A stretch of DNA of 64,000 nucleotides from an uncultured Lachnospiraceae bacterium (GTDB lineage: Bacteria > Bacillota > Clostridia > Lachnospirales > Lachnospiraceae). Position numbers and translations under genes: made by a program. A model generated the notes under the pieces. It saw nothing but the letters and a program-made list of their open reading frames with translations, ran no database searches and was not told the DNA's origin. The stretch spans positions 62,001 through 126,000 of the forward strand of contig CAJTNC010000006.1 of the NCBI GenBank assembly GCA_910577955.1, written 5' to 3'. Positions 42,758 to 50,723 of the stretch are shown in pieces. Numbering within the stretch: position 1 is the first letter of the stretch; every line of letters starts with the position of its first letter.

Positions 42758-44854
42758 TCAGATGCCCGGAAAGTCAATGTTATTTCTGATACTTCTCGCA
42801 AGAAGCTCAGAAAGTTCCCGGTATTCCTCCTTCTCTTCCCATGACGTATCCGCTGTGATCCGTCCGCACACTTTGTCCGCCGCCATCAGCATATCCGCGT
42901 CCTGATAGATATCCGCGATGCGAAAATTCAATATCCCGCTCTGCCGGATGCCGAACATATCTCCCGGTCCGCGAAGCTTCAGATCCTGCTCCGCAATATA
43001 AAAACCGTCGTTGGAATGGTTCAATACTTCCAACCGCTCTCCTGCTTTCTCCGAATCCGAACCGTTGATAAAAATACAATAGGACTGATGAGAGCCTCTG
43101 CCCACCCGGCCTCTAAGCTGGTGGAGCTGCGCAAGTCCAAACCTCTCCGCATTCTCAATCACCATCACCGTGGCGTTTGGAATATTGACTCCCACCTCGA
43201 TGACCGTGGTTGAGACTAAAATATCTATCATTCCCTTTCCAAAGGCATCCATGATCCGGTTTTTCTCCGTCTGGCGCATCTTTCCGTGAAGCATCTCGAT
43301 CCGCAGGGTTTTTGGCAAAACCGCCCGCATCTTCTCCGTATATTCCTCCACATTCTCCAGTTCCGACTCCTCCGACGGCTCGATCATAGGACAAACCACA
43401 AAGGCCTGTCTGCCCTCCGCGATCTCTTTTTCCAAAAACTTCCATGCGCGGTTTCTATAGTCAGTGCCGACCACACAATTTTTGATGGTCTGACGTCCTG
43501 TGGGAAGCATCTTTATCACGGAGACATGCAGATCCCCGTAAAGGATCATGGCAAGCGTCCTCGGAATCGGCGTGGCGCTCATGACCATCACATGAGGCAT
43601 CCGGCTATCCCCCGCCTGTCCCATGCTTTTCTGTGAAAATGTCTCCCGCTGCCTAACCCCGAATCTGTGCTGTTCGTCCGTGATCACAAGAGCCAGTTTT
43701 GCATAACGCACTTTCTCCTGAATCAGCGCATGAGTTCCGATGATCACATTGCACTCACCGTTTTCTATCTGTCCGTAAACTTCCCGCTTTTCTTTAGCCG
43801 ACAAAGAACCGGTTAAAAGCGCCGGGCGAAAAGGCAGTTTGTATTTCTCCGCATAACCGCGCAGCGTCTGAAAATGCTGCACCGCCAACACTTCCGTAGG
43901 CGCCATCATCGCTCCCTGATAGCCGTTGGAGACCGCAAGCAGCAGCGCCAACGCCGCAAGAATCGTCTTTCCCGAGCCTACGTCCCCCTGCACCAGACGA
44001 TTCATCGTGTATCCGCCGGTCATATCGCCCGCTATCTCCCGCCATACCTGCTCCTGATCCTTCGTCAGCCGAAAGGGAAGGCTCTCCAACAGGCGCACGG
44101 TATCCGCCGTCTCAAGCATCGGGAACGCGCTTGGCACCATCTGCACCGAATTCTTCATCTTTCTGACAAGCAGCAAAAATACAAGAAATTCCTCAAAAGC
44201 CAGACGCTTTTTTGCCGCCGCCAACTGCTCCTCCTTCTCGGGAAAATGGATCCATTCAAGAGACTGCGTCCCATCGCACAGATCCTCCTCCACTCGTATA
44301 TCGCAGGGCAGGATTTCCGGCAGCATATCTTTCTCCTTTATCACCGCCTCAAGCGCCTGCGCCACCGCTTTTCGGACCGCCTTCTGGTTTAACCCCGTTG
44401 TCAGCGGATAGAGAGGAAGAAGTTTTCCCTGCTGCTTTTCATATTCCGCAGGCGACAACAATGCGGGCTGCTCCATCGTGAAGCTGTTTCCCCGTCTGTG
44501 CACTTTCCCCCGCAGGTAATAGACAGAGCCCTTTTTCAGCATTTTTTTCATATAGGGCATATTGAAAAAAGACAACTGTATCTTCCCGCTTTCATCCGCC
44601 GCCTGAGAAAAGCTGATCGTCATTCTTCCCGCTTTCCTCTCCGAAACACCGCTGCAGATCGTCCCCCTCACCACGACTCGGCTGTTATCCTTCAATTCCG
44701 ATATCAGGGAAACTTCCTCGATCCTGTCATAATCTCTCGGATAAAATCTCAAAAGTTCCTCCAGATTCTCCACGCCGACCCGCCGAAACAGCGCCGCTGA
44801 TTTATCACCAATCCCCTTTAAAATTGTAACCGGATCTGTCAGTTGAAAGCCCAC
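42758..44854 (-). CDS. recG: ATP-dependent DNA helicase RecG
   Basis: 698-residue helicase that remodels stalled replication forks and Holliday junctions. An OB-fold wedge domain leads, then helicase motifs: Walker A GDVGSGKT, DEQH, MSATPIPRT, and motif VI QLRGRVGRG. The GTG at 44854 is chosen because AGAGGAAC lies six bases upstream and the ATG seven codons earlier has no ribosome-binding site. It lies downstream of the terminator that ends the fakA unit, so it should have its own start point. degV follows. Confidence 0.94.
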   Translation of the reverse strand: MGFQLTDPVTILKGIGDKSAALFRRVGVENLEELLRFYPRDYDRIEEVSLISELKDNSRVVVRGTICSGVSERKAGRMTISFSQAADESGKIQLSFFNMPYMKKMLKKGSVYYLRGKVHRRGNSFTMEQPALLSPAEYEKQQGKLLPLYPLTTGLNQKAVRKAVAQALEAVIKEKDMLPEILPCDIRVEEDLCDGTQSLEWIHFPEKEEQLAAAKKRLAFEEFLVFLLLVRKMKNSVQMVPSAFPMLETADTVRLLESLPFRLTKDQEQVWREIAGDMTGGYTMNRLVQGDVGSGKTILAALALLLAVSNGYQGAMMAPTEVLAVQHFQTLRGYAEKYKLPFRPALLTGSLSAKEKREVYGQIENGECNVIIGTHALIQEKVRYAKLALVITDEQHRFGVRQRETFSQKSMGQAGDSRMPHVMVMSATPIPRTLAMILYGDLHVSVIKMLPTGRQTIKNCVVGTDYRNRAWKFLEKEIAEGRQAFVVCPMIEPSEESELENVEEYTEKMRAVLPKTLRIEMLHGKMRQTEKNRIMDAFGKGMIDILVSTTVIEVGVNIPNATVMVIENAERFGLAQLHQLRGRVGRGSHQSYCIFINGSDSEKAGERLEVLNHSNDGFYIAEQDLKLRGPGDMFGIRQSGILNFRIADIYQDADMLMAADKVCGRITADTSWEEKEEYRELSELLARSIRNNIDFPGI

Positions 44855-44883
44855 TTTGTTCCTCTTTTCTATCATTATTAGCG

Positions 44884-44912
44884 AAAACAACGGGCGCAGT
44901 GCCCGTTGTTTT
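44884..44912 (-). terminator. Rho-independent terminator after the fakA-like gene
   Basis: AAAACAACGGGC (44884-44895) and GCCCGTTGTTTT (44901-44912) form a perfect 12-base stem with a GCAGT loop on the plus strand. Read on the minus strand it ends in TTTT, 27 bases after the fakA stop. The A-rich side would also serve plus-strand transcripts. Confidence 0.8.
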
Positions 44913-44938
44913 AATAAACAATATCCGTCGCTCCGGCC

Positions 44939-46618
44939 TTATTCCGCCGAAACAACATAATAATAGATCGGCTGTCCGCCGTACTGCAGTTCAATATCAC
45001 AGTCGGGATAGAGGTTTCCCACTTCCTTCCCAAACTTCTCCGCTTCCTCCTCCGGCACATCCGCACCGTAATAGATACTGATCAGTTCGACCTCGTCATC
45101 CACCATTTCTTTCACCATCTGCAGCGCAACGGCATCTTTATCTTCCCCTACGGACAAAATGCCGTGGTCGCCGATGCCCATATAGTCTCCCTGTTTGATT
45201 TCCTTATCATCTATGGAAGTATCTCTGACCGCATAGGTCACCTGTCCGGTTTTCACCCTGCCGATCTCCTCCTCCATAACTGCCGCATTTTCTTCTGCTG
45301 AGAGATCGGGCATATAATTGATCACCGCCGTAATACCCTGAGGTACAGTCTTTGTCGGAACGACAAATATCTCCTTATCTTCCACCAACGACTTCGCCTG
45401 ATTTGCCGCCAAAATAATATTCTTATTATTCGGCAGAATGACCACATGATCCGCATTGACCTTATCGATAGCATTTAACATATCTTCGGTGCTGGGATTC
45501 ATTGTCTGGCCGCCTTCAATAATGTAATCCACGCCAAGCCCTTTAAATATCTCATTCAGGCCATCCCCGATGGAGACTGCGATAAAAGCGGTGTCCTTTT
45601 TCTCCATTACAGGCTCTGCAGCCGCTTTCTCACCCTCTTTTTCCGCCATCTTAAACAGTTTTTCCTGATGCTCCAGCCGCATATTGTCGATCTTCAAATT
45701 CGAGAGCGCACCGTACTTCAACGCCCGCTGAAGAGCAAAACCCGGATCATTGGTATGCACATGCACTTTTACGATATCATCGTCTGCCACCACCACGATC
45801 GAATCGCCTATGGACTCGAGATATGCCTTAAAATCCATTTCCATCTTGATGTTAAAGGTTTTACTTAACATGATGATGAATTCCGTACAGTAACCGAACT
45901 TGATATCCGCTTCCGCCTGCGCCTGATAACTTCCATACCCCTTTGCAGATGCTCCGCTGCCTGACGTCATAGTCGTCGCTTCCGAAAGATCGATCTCTTT
46001 CCCCTGAAAGGCTTCATAGGCCCCCCTCACAACTTCCACTAACCCCTGACCACCGGAATCCACAACGCCGGCCTGTTTCAGCACAGGTAAAAGTTCCGGT
46101 GTCTGTGCAAGCACTTCCTCCATATGATGCAGCACTTCCCCGAAAAATACGTCTAACTCTGTTCTGCCTTCCTCCAACAATTCACCGGCCTTTTCCGCCG
46201 CTCCCTTTGCCACGGTCAGGATCGTGCCCTCTTTGGGCTTCATGACCGCTTTATAGGCTGTCTCCACCGCCTTGTCAAGGGCCTGACAGATATCCGCCGC
46301 ATTCAGCTCCTTTTTCTCCCTGACTGATTTTGTAAAACCTCTGAAAAGCTGGGATAAGATAACGCCGGAATTTCCTCTCGCCCCTCTTAGGGATCCGGAG
46401 GAGATCGCCTTGCATACTGCCGCCATATCCTCCATATCGACAGACGCCACTTCCCTCGCCGCCGACATGATCGTCATTGTCATATTTGTCCCCGTATCTC
46501 CGTCAGGTACCGGAAACACGTTCAGTTCATTGATCCATTCCTTTTTATTGTCAAGATTTTTCGCACCAGCTAAGAACATTCTGGAAAGCATCTTAGCATC
46601 GATCGTTTTTAAAGCCAC
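44939..46618 (-). CDS. fakA: DAK2 domain protein, fatty acid kinase FakA-like (YloV)
   Basis: 559 residues. The N-terminal DAK2/DhaL-like domain has NVFPVPDGDTGTNM (ADP-Mg binding) and GARGNSGVILSQL. The second half is the DhaK-like/DUF1949-type region (KVHVHTNDPGFALQ) found in YloV/FakA. FakA phosphorylates fatty acids held by DegV/FakB proteins. The start is a GTG at 46618 because AAGGAGGAAATATC lies just upstream and the next residues match the family. It follows asp23 by 13 bases, as in many Firmicutes. Confidence 0.92.
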   Translation of the reverse strand: MALKTIDAKMLSRMFLAGAKNLDNKKEWINELNVFPVPDGDTGTNMTMTIMSAAREVASVDMEDMAAVCKAISSGSLRGARGNSGVILSQLFRGFTKSVREKKELNAADICQALDKAVETAYKAVMKPKEGTILTVAKGAAEKAGELLEEGRTELDVFFGEVLHHMEEVLAQTPELLPVLKQAGVVDSGGQGLVEVVRGAYEAFQGKEIDLSEATTMTSGSGASAKGYGSYQAQAEADIKFGYCTEFIIMLSKTFNIKMEMDFKAYLESIGDSIVVVADDDIVKVHVHTNDPGFALQRALKYGALSNLKIDNMRLEHQEKLFKMAEKEGEKAAAEPVMEKKDTAFIAVSIGDGLNEIFKGLGVDYIIEGGQTMNPSTEDMLNAIDKVNADHVVILPNNKNIILAANQAKSLVEDKEIFVVPTKTVPQGITAVINYMPDLSAEENAAVMEEEIGRVKTGQVTYAVRDTSIDDKEIKQGDYMGIGDHGILSVGEDKDAVALQMVKEMVDDEVELISIYYGADVPEEEAEKFGKEVGNLYPDCDIELQYGGQPIYYYVVSAE

Positions 46619-46631
46619 CGATATTTCCTCC

Positions 46632-46994
46632 TTAATCAATCACTCTGACACCTTCGACATAGATGTTCACTTTTTCGATTTCAAAACCTGTAAATTCTTC
46701 AACTTTATACTTTACGCTGCTGATCAGGTTATCTGCCACCGCCACGATGCTCACCCCGTACGCCACGATAATGTGGAAGTCTAACGTCAGTTTGTTCTGA
46801 TTGATGGATACTAAGATTCCCCGCATGATGTTGTCCTTTTTCAGCAGGGATACGATACCATCCTTTACATTTACGCTGGCCATCCCCACCACGCCGAAGC
46901 TTTCCGTAGCAACACTGCCCGCGTACTGCGCGATCACTTCACTGTCAATATAGATATTCCCCAGATGGGTATTCATCGATGAATTGCTTCTCAT
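46632..46994 (-). CDS. Asp23/Gls24 family envelope stress protein
   Basis: 120-residue Asp23 domain protein: NIYIDSEVIAQYAGSVATESFGVVGMA is split by the usual Ala-rich helix, then DFHIIVAYGVSIVAVADNL. Members coat the inner membrane and are tied to envelope stress and alkaline shock. Here the Asp23-FakA-like order is the same as yloU-yloV in Bacillus. The ATG at 46994 has GGAGG upstream; a second ATG at codon 7 is possible. Confidence 0.92.
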   Translation of the reverse strand: MRSNSSMNTHLGNIYIDSEVIAQYAGSVATESFGVVGMASVNVKDGIVSLLKKDNIMRGILVSINQNKLTLDFHIIVAYGVSIVAVADNLISSVKYKVEEFTGFEIEKVNIYVEGVRVID

Positions 46995-47099
46995 GAAATT
47001 CCTCCTTATTTTTTACTTAGGTTCCACAGAACCCTCGTTGACATGTCAGCCCCGTCCAAATCCGGCTTTGCAGTGTTTGTCACTGCGCTGACACGTTAC

Positions 47100-47128
47100 A
47101 TTATAACCTGTTTTTTCCAAAAATGGAA
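47100..47128 (-). promoter_or_regulatory. Candidate promoter for asp23-fakA
   Basis: On the minus strand TTCCAT (47123-47128) and TATAAT (47100-47105) are spaced by 17 bases. The -10 is perfect and the -35 weak. It leaves a leader of about 100 bases before the asp23 start. Confidence 0.5.
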
Positions 47129-47157
47129 TATAGAAAATAATCTTTCTAAAAAATACC

Positions 47158-47186
47158 TTGCATTTTTACAGTTAATCTGCTATTAT
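47158..47186 (+). promoter_or_regulatory. Promoter for rpmB
   Basis: TTGCAT at 47158-47163 and TATTAT at 47181-47186 with a 17-base spacer; a TATACT overlaps two bases downstream. The rpmB start is 44 bases after, with AGGAGGTGCG just before it. Confidence 0.7.
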
Positions 47187-47229
47187 ACTACTGTTGCGAA
47201 TCTATTTCAGTTCGTTAGGAGGTGCGAAG

Positions 47230-47415
47230 ATGGCTAAATGTGAAATTTGTGGCAAGGGCGTTCATTTTGGTAACAGCGTAAGCCATTCTCATAGAAGATC
47301 CAACAAAATTTGGAAATCTAATATCAAGAATGTAAAATGCAAAGTAAACGGAGCTTCCAAAACCATGCACGTCTGCACAAGATGCCTGCGTTCAGGCGCT
47401 GTAGAAAGAGCATAA
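47230..47415 (+). CDS. rpmB: 50S ribosomal protein L28
   Basis: 61-residue protein with the L28 zinc-binding form: MAKCEICGKGVHFGN at the start and CTRCLRSG at the end provide the CxxC pairs. Middle residues HSHRRSNKIWK are typical. The ATG at 47230 is preceded by AGGAGGTGCGAAG. It is divergent from asp23, as in Bacillus, and is followed by a strong terminator. Confidence 0.96.
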   Translation: MAKCEICGKGVHFGNSVSHSHRRSNKIWKSNIKNVKCKVNGASKTMHVCTRCLRSGAVERA

Positions 47416-47438
47416 TCTATGTGGAAAACTATGGGATG

Positions 47439-47477
47439 ACCCATCTGCCCCAAACAGGCAGGTGGGTTCTTTATTTA
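47439..47477 (+). terminator. Rho-independent terminator after rpmB
   Basis: ACCCATCTGCC (47439-47449) and GGCAGGTGGGT (47457-47467) form an 11-base stem with one G-U pair and a 7-base loop, followed by a T-rich tract (TCTTTATTTATT). It ends two bases before the convergent gene's stop. Confidence 0.8.
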
Positions 47478-47478
47478 T

Positions 47479-48114
47479 TCAGAATACTTTTCTCAACGAC
47501 TCGTACTCTCTGCTGATCCGCTGCATCATCTCTTTATCGCCGGCCAGATTGTCCGGATGATAAATCTTTAACAGATCCTTATACCGCTTTTTTAACGCCA
47601 GCTGATTTCTCACACCCGCAAAGAAAACTCCCTTTTCCTCCAAAGAAACATCCACCTCGCGCGCATTCCTTCTGAAAGCCTCCCTCTCCCGCTCAAAAGA
47701 CTTCCTATCCGCCTCAAGATTTGAAAAACCATCTTTCAGGATATCCATCTTTTTCTCAAAAAACTGCTCGTCCTGCCTTAAACGCTGTCTCGCCACCGCC
47801 ATCCTCTGATTTAACAGCTTCATCTCCTCCTGAAACTGCATCCGCTCCTTCAGCAGACGGTTCTCCATCTCCAACAGTTTTTTCTGCTCCGCCTGGACCC
47901 GGATATTCTCGCTGAACAGCCATATTTTCAATGCCTGCAGCTCTTTCTCCGTAGCTTCTTCCAATCCCTTGCCGGAAGTTTCCCTATTCTCTTGTGCGTC
48001 TGCCGGGACTTTCTCCGCCATCACAGCTTCCGCTTCCATTCTCTGCACATCCATACCTTTTGCATCTCCGGTATAACTTCTTAAAATTTTTATAATCTTT
48101 TCGGGAGAACGCAC
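47479..48114 (-). CDS. Coiled-coil protein with C-terminal J-domain-like segment
   Basis: 211 residues. A Glu/Lys/Gln-rich coiled coil covers about 50-160. The last about 45 residues (LALKKRYKDLLKIYHPDN followed by a helix) look like DnaJ helices II and III, with the HPD motif needed for Hsp70 stimulation. The J-domain stands at the C-terminus, unlike classical DnaJ. The true partner is unknown, presumably DnaK. The first codon is a GTG with a weak ribosome-binding site, so the start may be an internal ATG around codon 21. Terminator and rpmB lie convergently upstream. Confidence 0.65.
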   Translation of the reverse strand: MRSPEKIIKILRSYTGDAKGMDVQRMEAEAVMAEKVPADAQENRETSGKGLEEATEKELQALKIWLFSENIRVQAEQKKLLEMENRLLKERMQFQEEMKLLNQRMAVARQRLRQDEQFFEKKMDILKDGFSNLEADRKSFEREREAFRRNAREVDVSLEEKGVFFAGVRNQLALKKRYKDLLKIYHPDNLAGDKEMMQRISREYESLRKVF

Positions 48115-48129
48115 CGCTTTCAGAGGGTG

Positions 48130-48267
48130 CTACATGCAAAACAAATTATATCCGACAATAAGAAAGCCGGCTACTAAAACAATGCCTACAATATTACTGC
48201 CAATCAACATCATCAGCAGCATACCTATCGCAATCCAAAACAGCATAAGCCCGAGAACACGCCTCAC
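48130..48267 (-). CDS. 45-residue membrane protein
   Basis: Short GTG-initiated gene, preceded by AGGGAG. The product has two hydrophobic segments, about 4-22 and 25-43 (VLGLMLFWIAIGMLLMML, NIVGIVLVAGFLIVGYNL), with a turn at GSN and a basic start (MRR). Clostridial genomes carry similar tiny proteins with WIAIGM near the start and GYNLFC at the end. The frame is intact and ends just before the coiled-coil gene start (15 bases), so translation coupling is possible. The function is unknown. Confidence 0.65.
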   Translation of the reverse strand: MRRVLGLMLFWIAIGMLLMMLIGSNIVGIVLVAGFLIVGYNLFCM

Positions 48268-48356
48268 ACATTTTCTCCCTGCGTTCTTTCTAAGAGTATA
48301 TGCGTTTCATCTGTTTTATATCATAAATCTCGGATTTATGCTTACTCATTCTGCAT

Positions 48357-48749
48357 TTATTCCGTTTTCTCCGGAAAAGCGATCTCGACGATCTCTTCCT
48401 CTTTTATTTCCTCGTCTTTCTTAGCTGTGAATTTGTCTACAATGTCCGGCACCATATCCAGAATCTTCGTCATCGTATCCTGATTTTTCACATTCACCAG
48501 CTTTGTATAGCCGTCCTTGATCACTAAAACCGCGCTGGGGGTCATCTTTCCGCCCATACCGCCTCCTCCGGAGTTTTTCTTTTCTCCGCTTCCTGCGCCG
48601 GCTCCCACGCCGAAAGTCACATCCACAAGAGGCAGAATGATCGTATCGCCGATCTGAGTCGCCTCACCTACTACGGTCTTTGTAGAAAGTACGGTATCCA
48701 TCCCTCTCAAGAGAGATCCCACCACATCAGAAAAATGATTGTTCTGCAT
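48357..48749 (-). CDS. gerW: GerW family sporulation protein YtfJ
   Basis: 130-residue protein with NNHFSDVVGSLLRGMDTVL, a Gly-rich middle (GVGAGAGSGEKKNSGGGGMGGK) and a strand-rich SAVLVIKDGYTKLV segment, typical of GerW/YtfJ. In Bacillus it localises to the forespore and is needed for germination. The preceding gene encodes a DUF2953 protein, as with ytfI-ytfJ. It shows that the organism can form spores. Confidence 0.92.
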   Translation of the reverse strand: MQNNHFSDVVGSLLRGMDTVLSTKTVVGEATQIGDTIILPLVDVTFGVGAGAGSGEKKNSGGGGMGGKMTPSAVLVIKDGYTKLVNVKNQDTMTKILDMVPDIVDKFTAKKDEEIKEEEIVEIAFPEKTE

Positions 48750-48831
48750 ACGTTCTCCTCATTTCCGCACAAATTCGTGCTGTTTATTTAAATCATTATG
48801 GTCATCCATTTTGCCGCACACTGCGGCTTCT

Positions 48832-49737
48832 TCAGATTTCCTTCACTTCTTTTATCACGCGGCGCACATCTTTTGAAAAGAATATCGCCAGCGCTGCCTT
48901 CGCAAAATGCCATACCCGGATTTTTCCTTTTATCAAAATATGACTGTCAAGTACCTGTTTTTCAAAATCCGGCTCCAGAGAAAGTTTCGGATTCCAGACA
49001 GGATACAGCATCCCATAAACCGCCATGGCATATCCTGTAGCAGAAGGATCGTCAAAGCCGAACCGCAGATACCCCGAAAGACTTTTCGGCTTTGTGTGCT
49101 TTAACAGATACAGAAACTGCCTTTTAAGCAACCTCCTGCTGTTCACCGTATGTTCAGCCTTCCACAGCTTTTCTGCCTTCTCTGCCTTTTCCTTTATTTT
49201 CCTTAGTTTATCACAGAAATTCCGAATTGTCTGTAGAATATTGGAAATTAGGGATTCCCCGGTCTTTTTTCCTTTCGATCCGCTTCTATTTTCTTCTCCG
49301 ACGTCATCCCCTAAAAACGCCTCTTCCGGTTCAGCGTTTTCCGGTGAAACTGTTTCTCCGGACTTATCTGTACTCTGAACTTTCCCCTCAGAGCCGCCGT
49401 CTTCCGCTTCGTATTTCTTTTTTCTTTTCTCTTTTTTCTCCGGCTTCTCTCTCTTTCTTTTCGCCGTATCCATCAGCGTAAAAAACAAAACTTTCACCCG
49501 CACGCGAAACTTCTCTTCAAAGGTAATATGCACCCGAACAAACCGTAAGAACCACGCTGCCCGAAGCTTTACACCTATCTCCTTTTTCCCGCAATCCTCC
49601 AAATCGGACACGAAAAAATCGCCTCTGTATCTCACCGGGACAAACAAAACGGAACAGGCCACTGTTATTAAAATGCCCAAAACCGACACTAATATGATTC
49701 CGGCTATTTTTAAAATAAATAATACTATTTCCAGCAT
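48832..49737 (-). CDS. DUF2953 domain-containing protein (YtfI-like)
   Basis: 301 residues. A long membrane segment (about 5-32) is followed by a strand-rich DUF2953 domain that starts SVLFVPVRYRGDF. A charged, low-complexity insert of about 70 residues (Lys/Glu/Ser-rich) interrupts the domain before KIKEKAEKAEKLW and the C-terminal part. Function unknown, but DUF2953 genes are placed next to gerW/ytfJ in spore-formers, so a sporulation role is likely. It is 82 bases upstream of gerW in transcription. Confidence 0.87.
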   Translation of the reverse strand: MLEIVLFILKIAGIILVSVLGILITVACSVLFVPVRYRGDFFVSDLEDCGKKEIGVKLRAAWFLRFVRVHITFEEKFRVRVKVLFFTLMDTAKRKREKPEKKEKRKKKYEAEDGGSEGKVQSTDKSGETVSPENAEPEEAFLGDDVGEENRSGSKGKKTGESLISNILQTIRNFCDKLRKIKEKAEKAEKLWKAEHTVNSRRLLKRQFLYLLKHTKPKSLSGYLRFGFDDPSATGYAMAVYGMLYPVWNPKLSLEPDFEKQVLDSHILIKGKIRVWHFAKAALAIFFSKDVRRVIKEVKEI

Positions 49738-49769
49738 GTTCCCTCTCTGTCATATTGCCATGGTAAGCT

Positions 49770-50126
49770 TTATTCTGTCCGTCCCGCTAAATATTCCTTC
49801 AAATCTGCATTCCGGTTTTTCGAATAACATTCTCTCACGATCTGCTGCAGTATTTCTATCGCCCCATCATAATCCGCCGCAATTCCGACGATGAATTTCT
49901 CCTGTCTGCGGAAATAAGGCTGCAGCAGCACGAATGAGTGGTAGATATCAAGCTGATCGCCGGCTTCGTTCACCGCCAGTACATAACAGGGTTTGTCCCG
50001 TTTGGCAACTTTCAGCCGCCACTTTATCCGGTCTCTGTTCTTTTCCGGAATTTTTTCATCCCAATAAAGGTATTTGTATAGTCTATGCACCTTTTTCCAT
50101 ACCTTTCTGCACCATCTGCTTCGCAA
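49770..50126 (-). CDS. Hypothetical protein
   Basis: 118 residues, basic at the N-terminus (KKVHRLYKYLYWDE), with no signal or membrane segment. The latter two thirds alternate strands and helices (KPCYVLAVNEAGDQLDIYHS, IVGIAADYDGAIEIL). I do not recognise the family. The start is uncertain: the open frame begins with a TTG at 50126 without a convincing ribosome-binding site, and a GTG in frame about 12 codons in is also possible. It lies just downstream of the terminator of the NUDIX gene and 32 bases before the DUF2953 gene. Confidence 0.6.
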   Translation of the reverse strand: MRSRWCRKVWKKVHRLYKYLYWDEKIPEKNRDRIKWRLKVAKRDKPCYVLAVNEAGDQLDIYHSFVLLQPYFRRQEKFIVGIAADYDGAIEILQQIVRECYSKNRNADLKEYLAGRTE

Positions 50127-50140
50127 ATGGTCTTATGGCG

Positions 50141-50169
50141 AAAAGGAATCCCGTAATAACAGGATTCCT
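50141..50169 (-). terminator. Terminator after the NUDIX gene
   Basis: GGATTCCT/AGGAATCC form an 8-base stem (50144-50151 and 50162-50169), followed on the minus strand by TTTT. It lies 24 bases after the NUDIX stop and would separate it from the 49770-50126 gene. Confidence 0.6.
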
Positions 50170-50192
50170 CATCTGTGACGGATTATTTTCTT

Positions 50193-50636
50193 CTATCTCT
50201 TTGACCATTTGCCTGCCTTTTTCAATTCCAGATATTCCTGATAAGCCTTTTCCAGAATCTGCTTCTCATTGGAAAATTTCAACAGATGGTACGCTTCATG
50301 ATATTTGTAATATCCTGAATCGACAAAATACTCTTCCCTCTGCGGTTTGCTGTAATAGCTGTCGGCGATCATCAGATACCAGTGCACATCCTTGTCCACC
50401 ACATCATCGGGAATATTGAACGTATATTCACTCTTTCCGATATATTTTACAATCGCCGCCTTGGCGCCGGATTCCTCCAAGACCTCTCTTAGAGCTGTCT
50501 CCGGATATTCCTCTCCTTCTTCTACAGTCCCTTTCGGCAATACCCAGCCTTCATACTTGTTTTTAAAATTCTTATAAAGCAGAAGTATTTTACCCCGAAA
50601 TATAACCACACCGCCACAACTGGTTGCCTCTAACAT
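50193..50636 (-). CDS. NUDIX hydrolase
   Basis: 147-residue pyrophosphohydrolase. The Nudix box is complete: GTVEEGEEYPETALREVLEE and SGA follow the pattern GX5EX7REUXEEXGU. Its substrate, such as a nucleoside diphosphate derivative, cannot be deduced. A very good promoter lies upstream and a terminator downstream, so it is a single-gene unit. Confidence 0.92.
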   Translation of the reverse strand: MLEATSCGGVVIFRGKILLLYKNFKNKYEGWVLPKGTVEEGEEYPETALREVLEESGAKAAIVKYIGKSEYTFNIPDDVVDKDVHWYLMIADSYYSKPQREEYFVDSGYYKYHEAYHLLKFSNEKQILEKAYQEYLELKKAGKWSKR

Positions 50637-50682
50637 TGCAAATCCTCCTGTTTCTGGTGTGTCCTATAAACATTTATATCTT

Positions 50683-50711
50683 AGTATAAAACAAAATGAA
50701 AGAAGATGCAA
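50683..50711 (-). promoter_or_regulatory. Promoter for the NUDIX gene
   Basis: On the minus strand TTGCAT (50706-50711), 17 bases, TATACT (50683-50688). The start codon of the NUDIX gene follows 47 bases later, with AGGAGG before it. Confidence 0.75.
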
Positions 50712-50723
50712 GATATTTATCGT

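Noticed and set aside
44875..44890. ATG or TTG starts for recG upstream of the GTG at 44854
   Set aside because: They lie against the terminator hairpin and have no ribosome-binding site, while AGAGGAAC sits correctly before the GTG.
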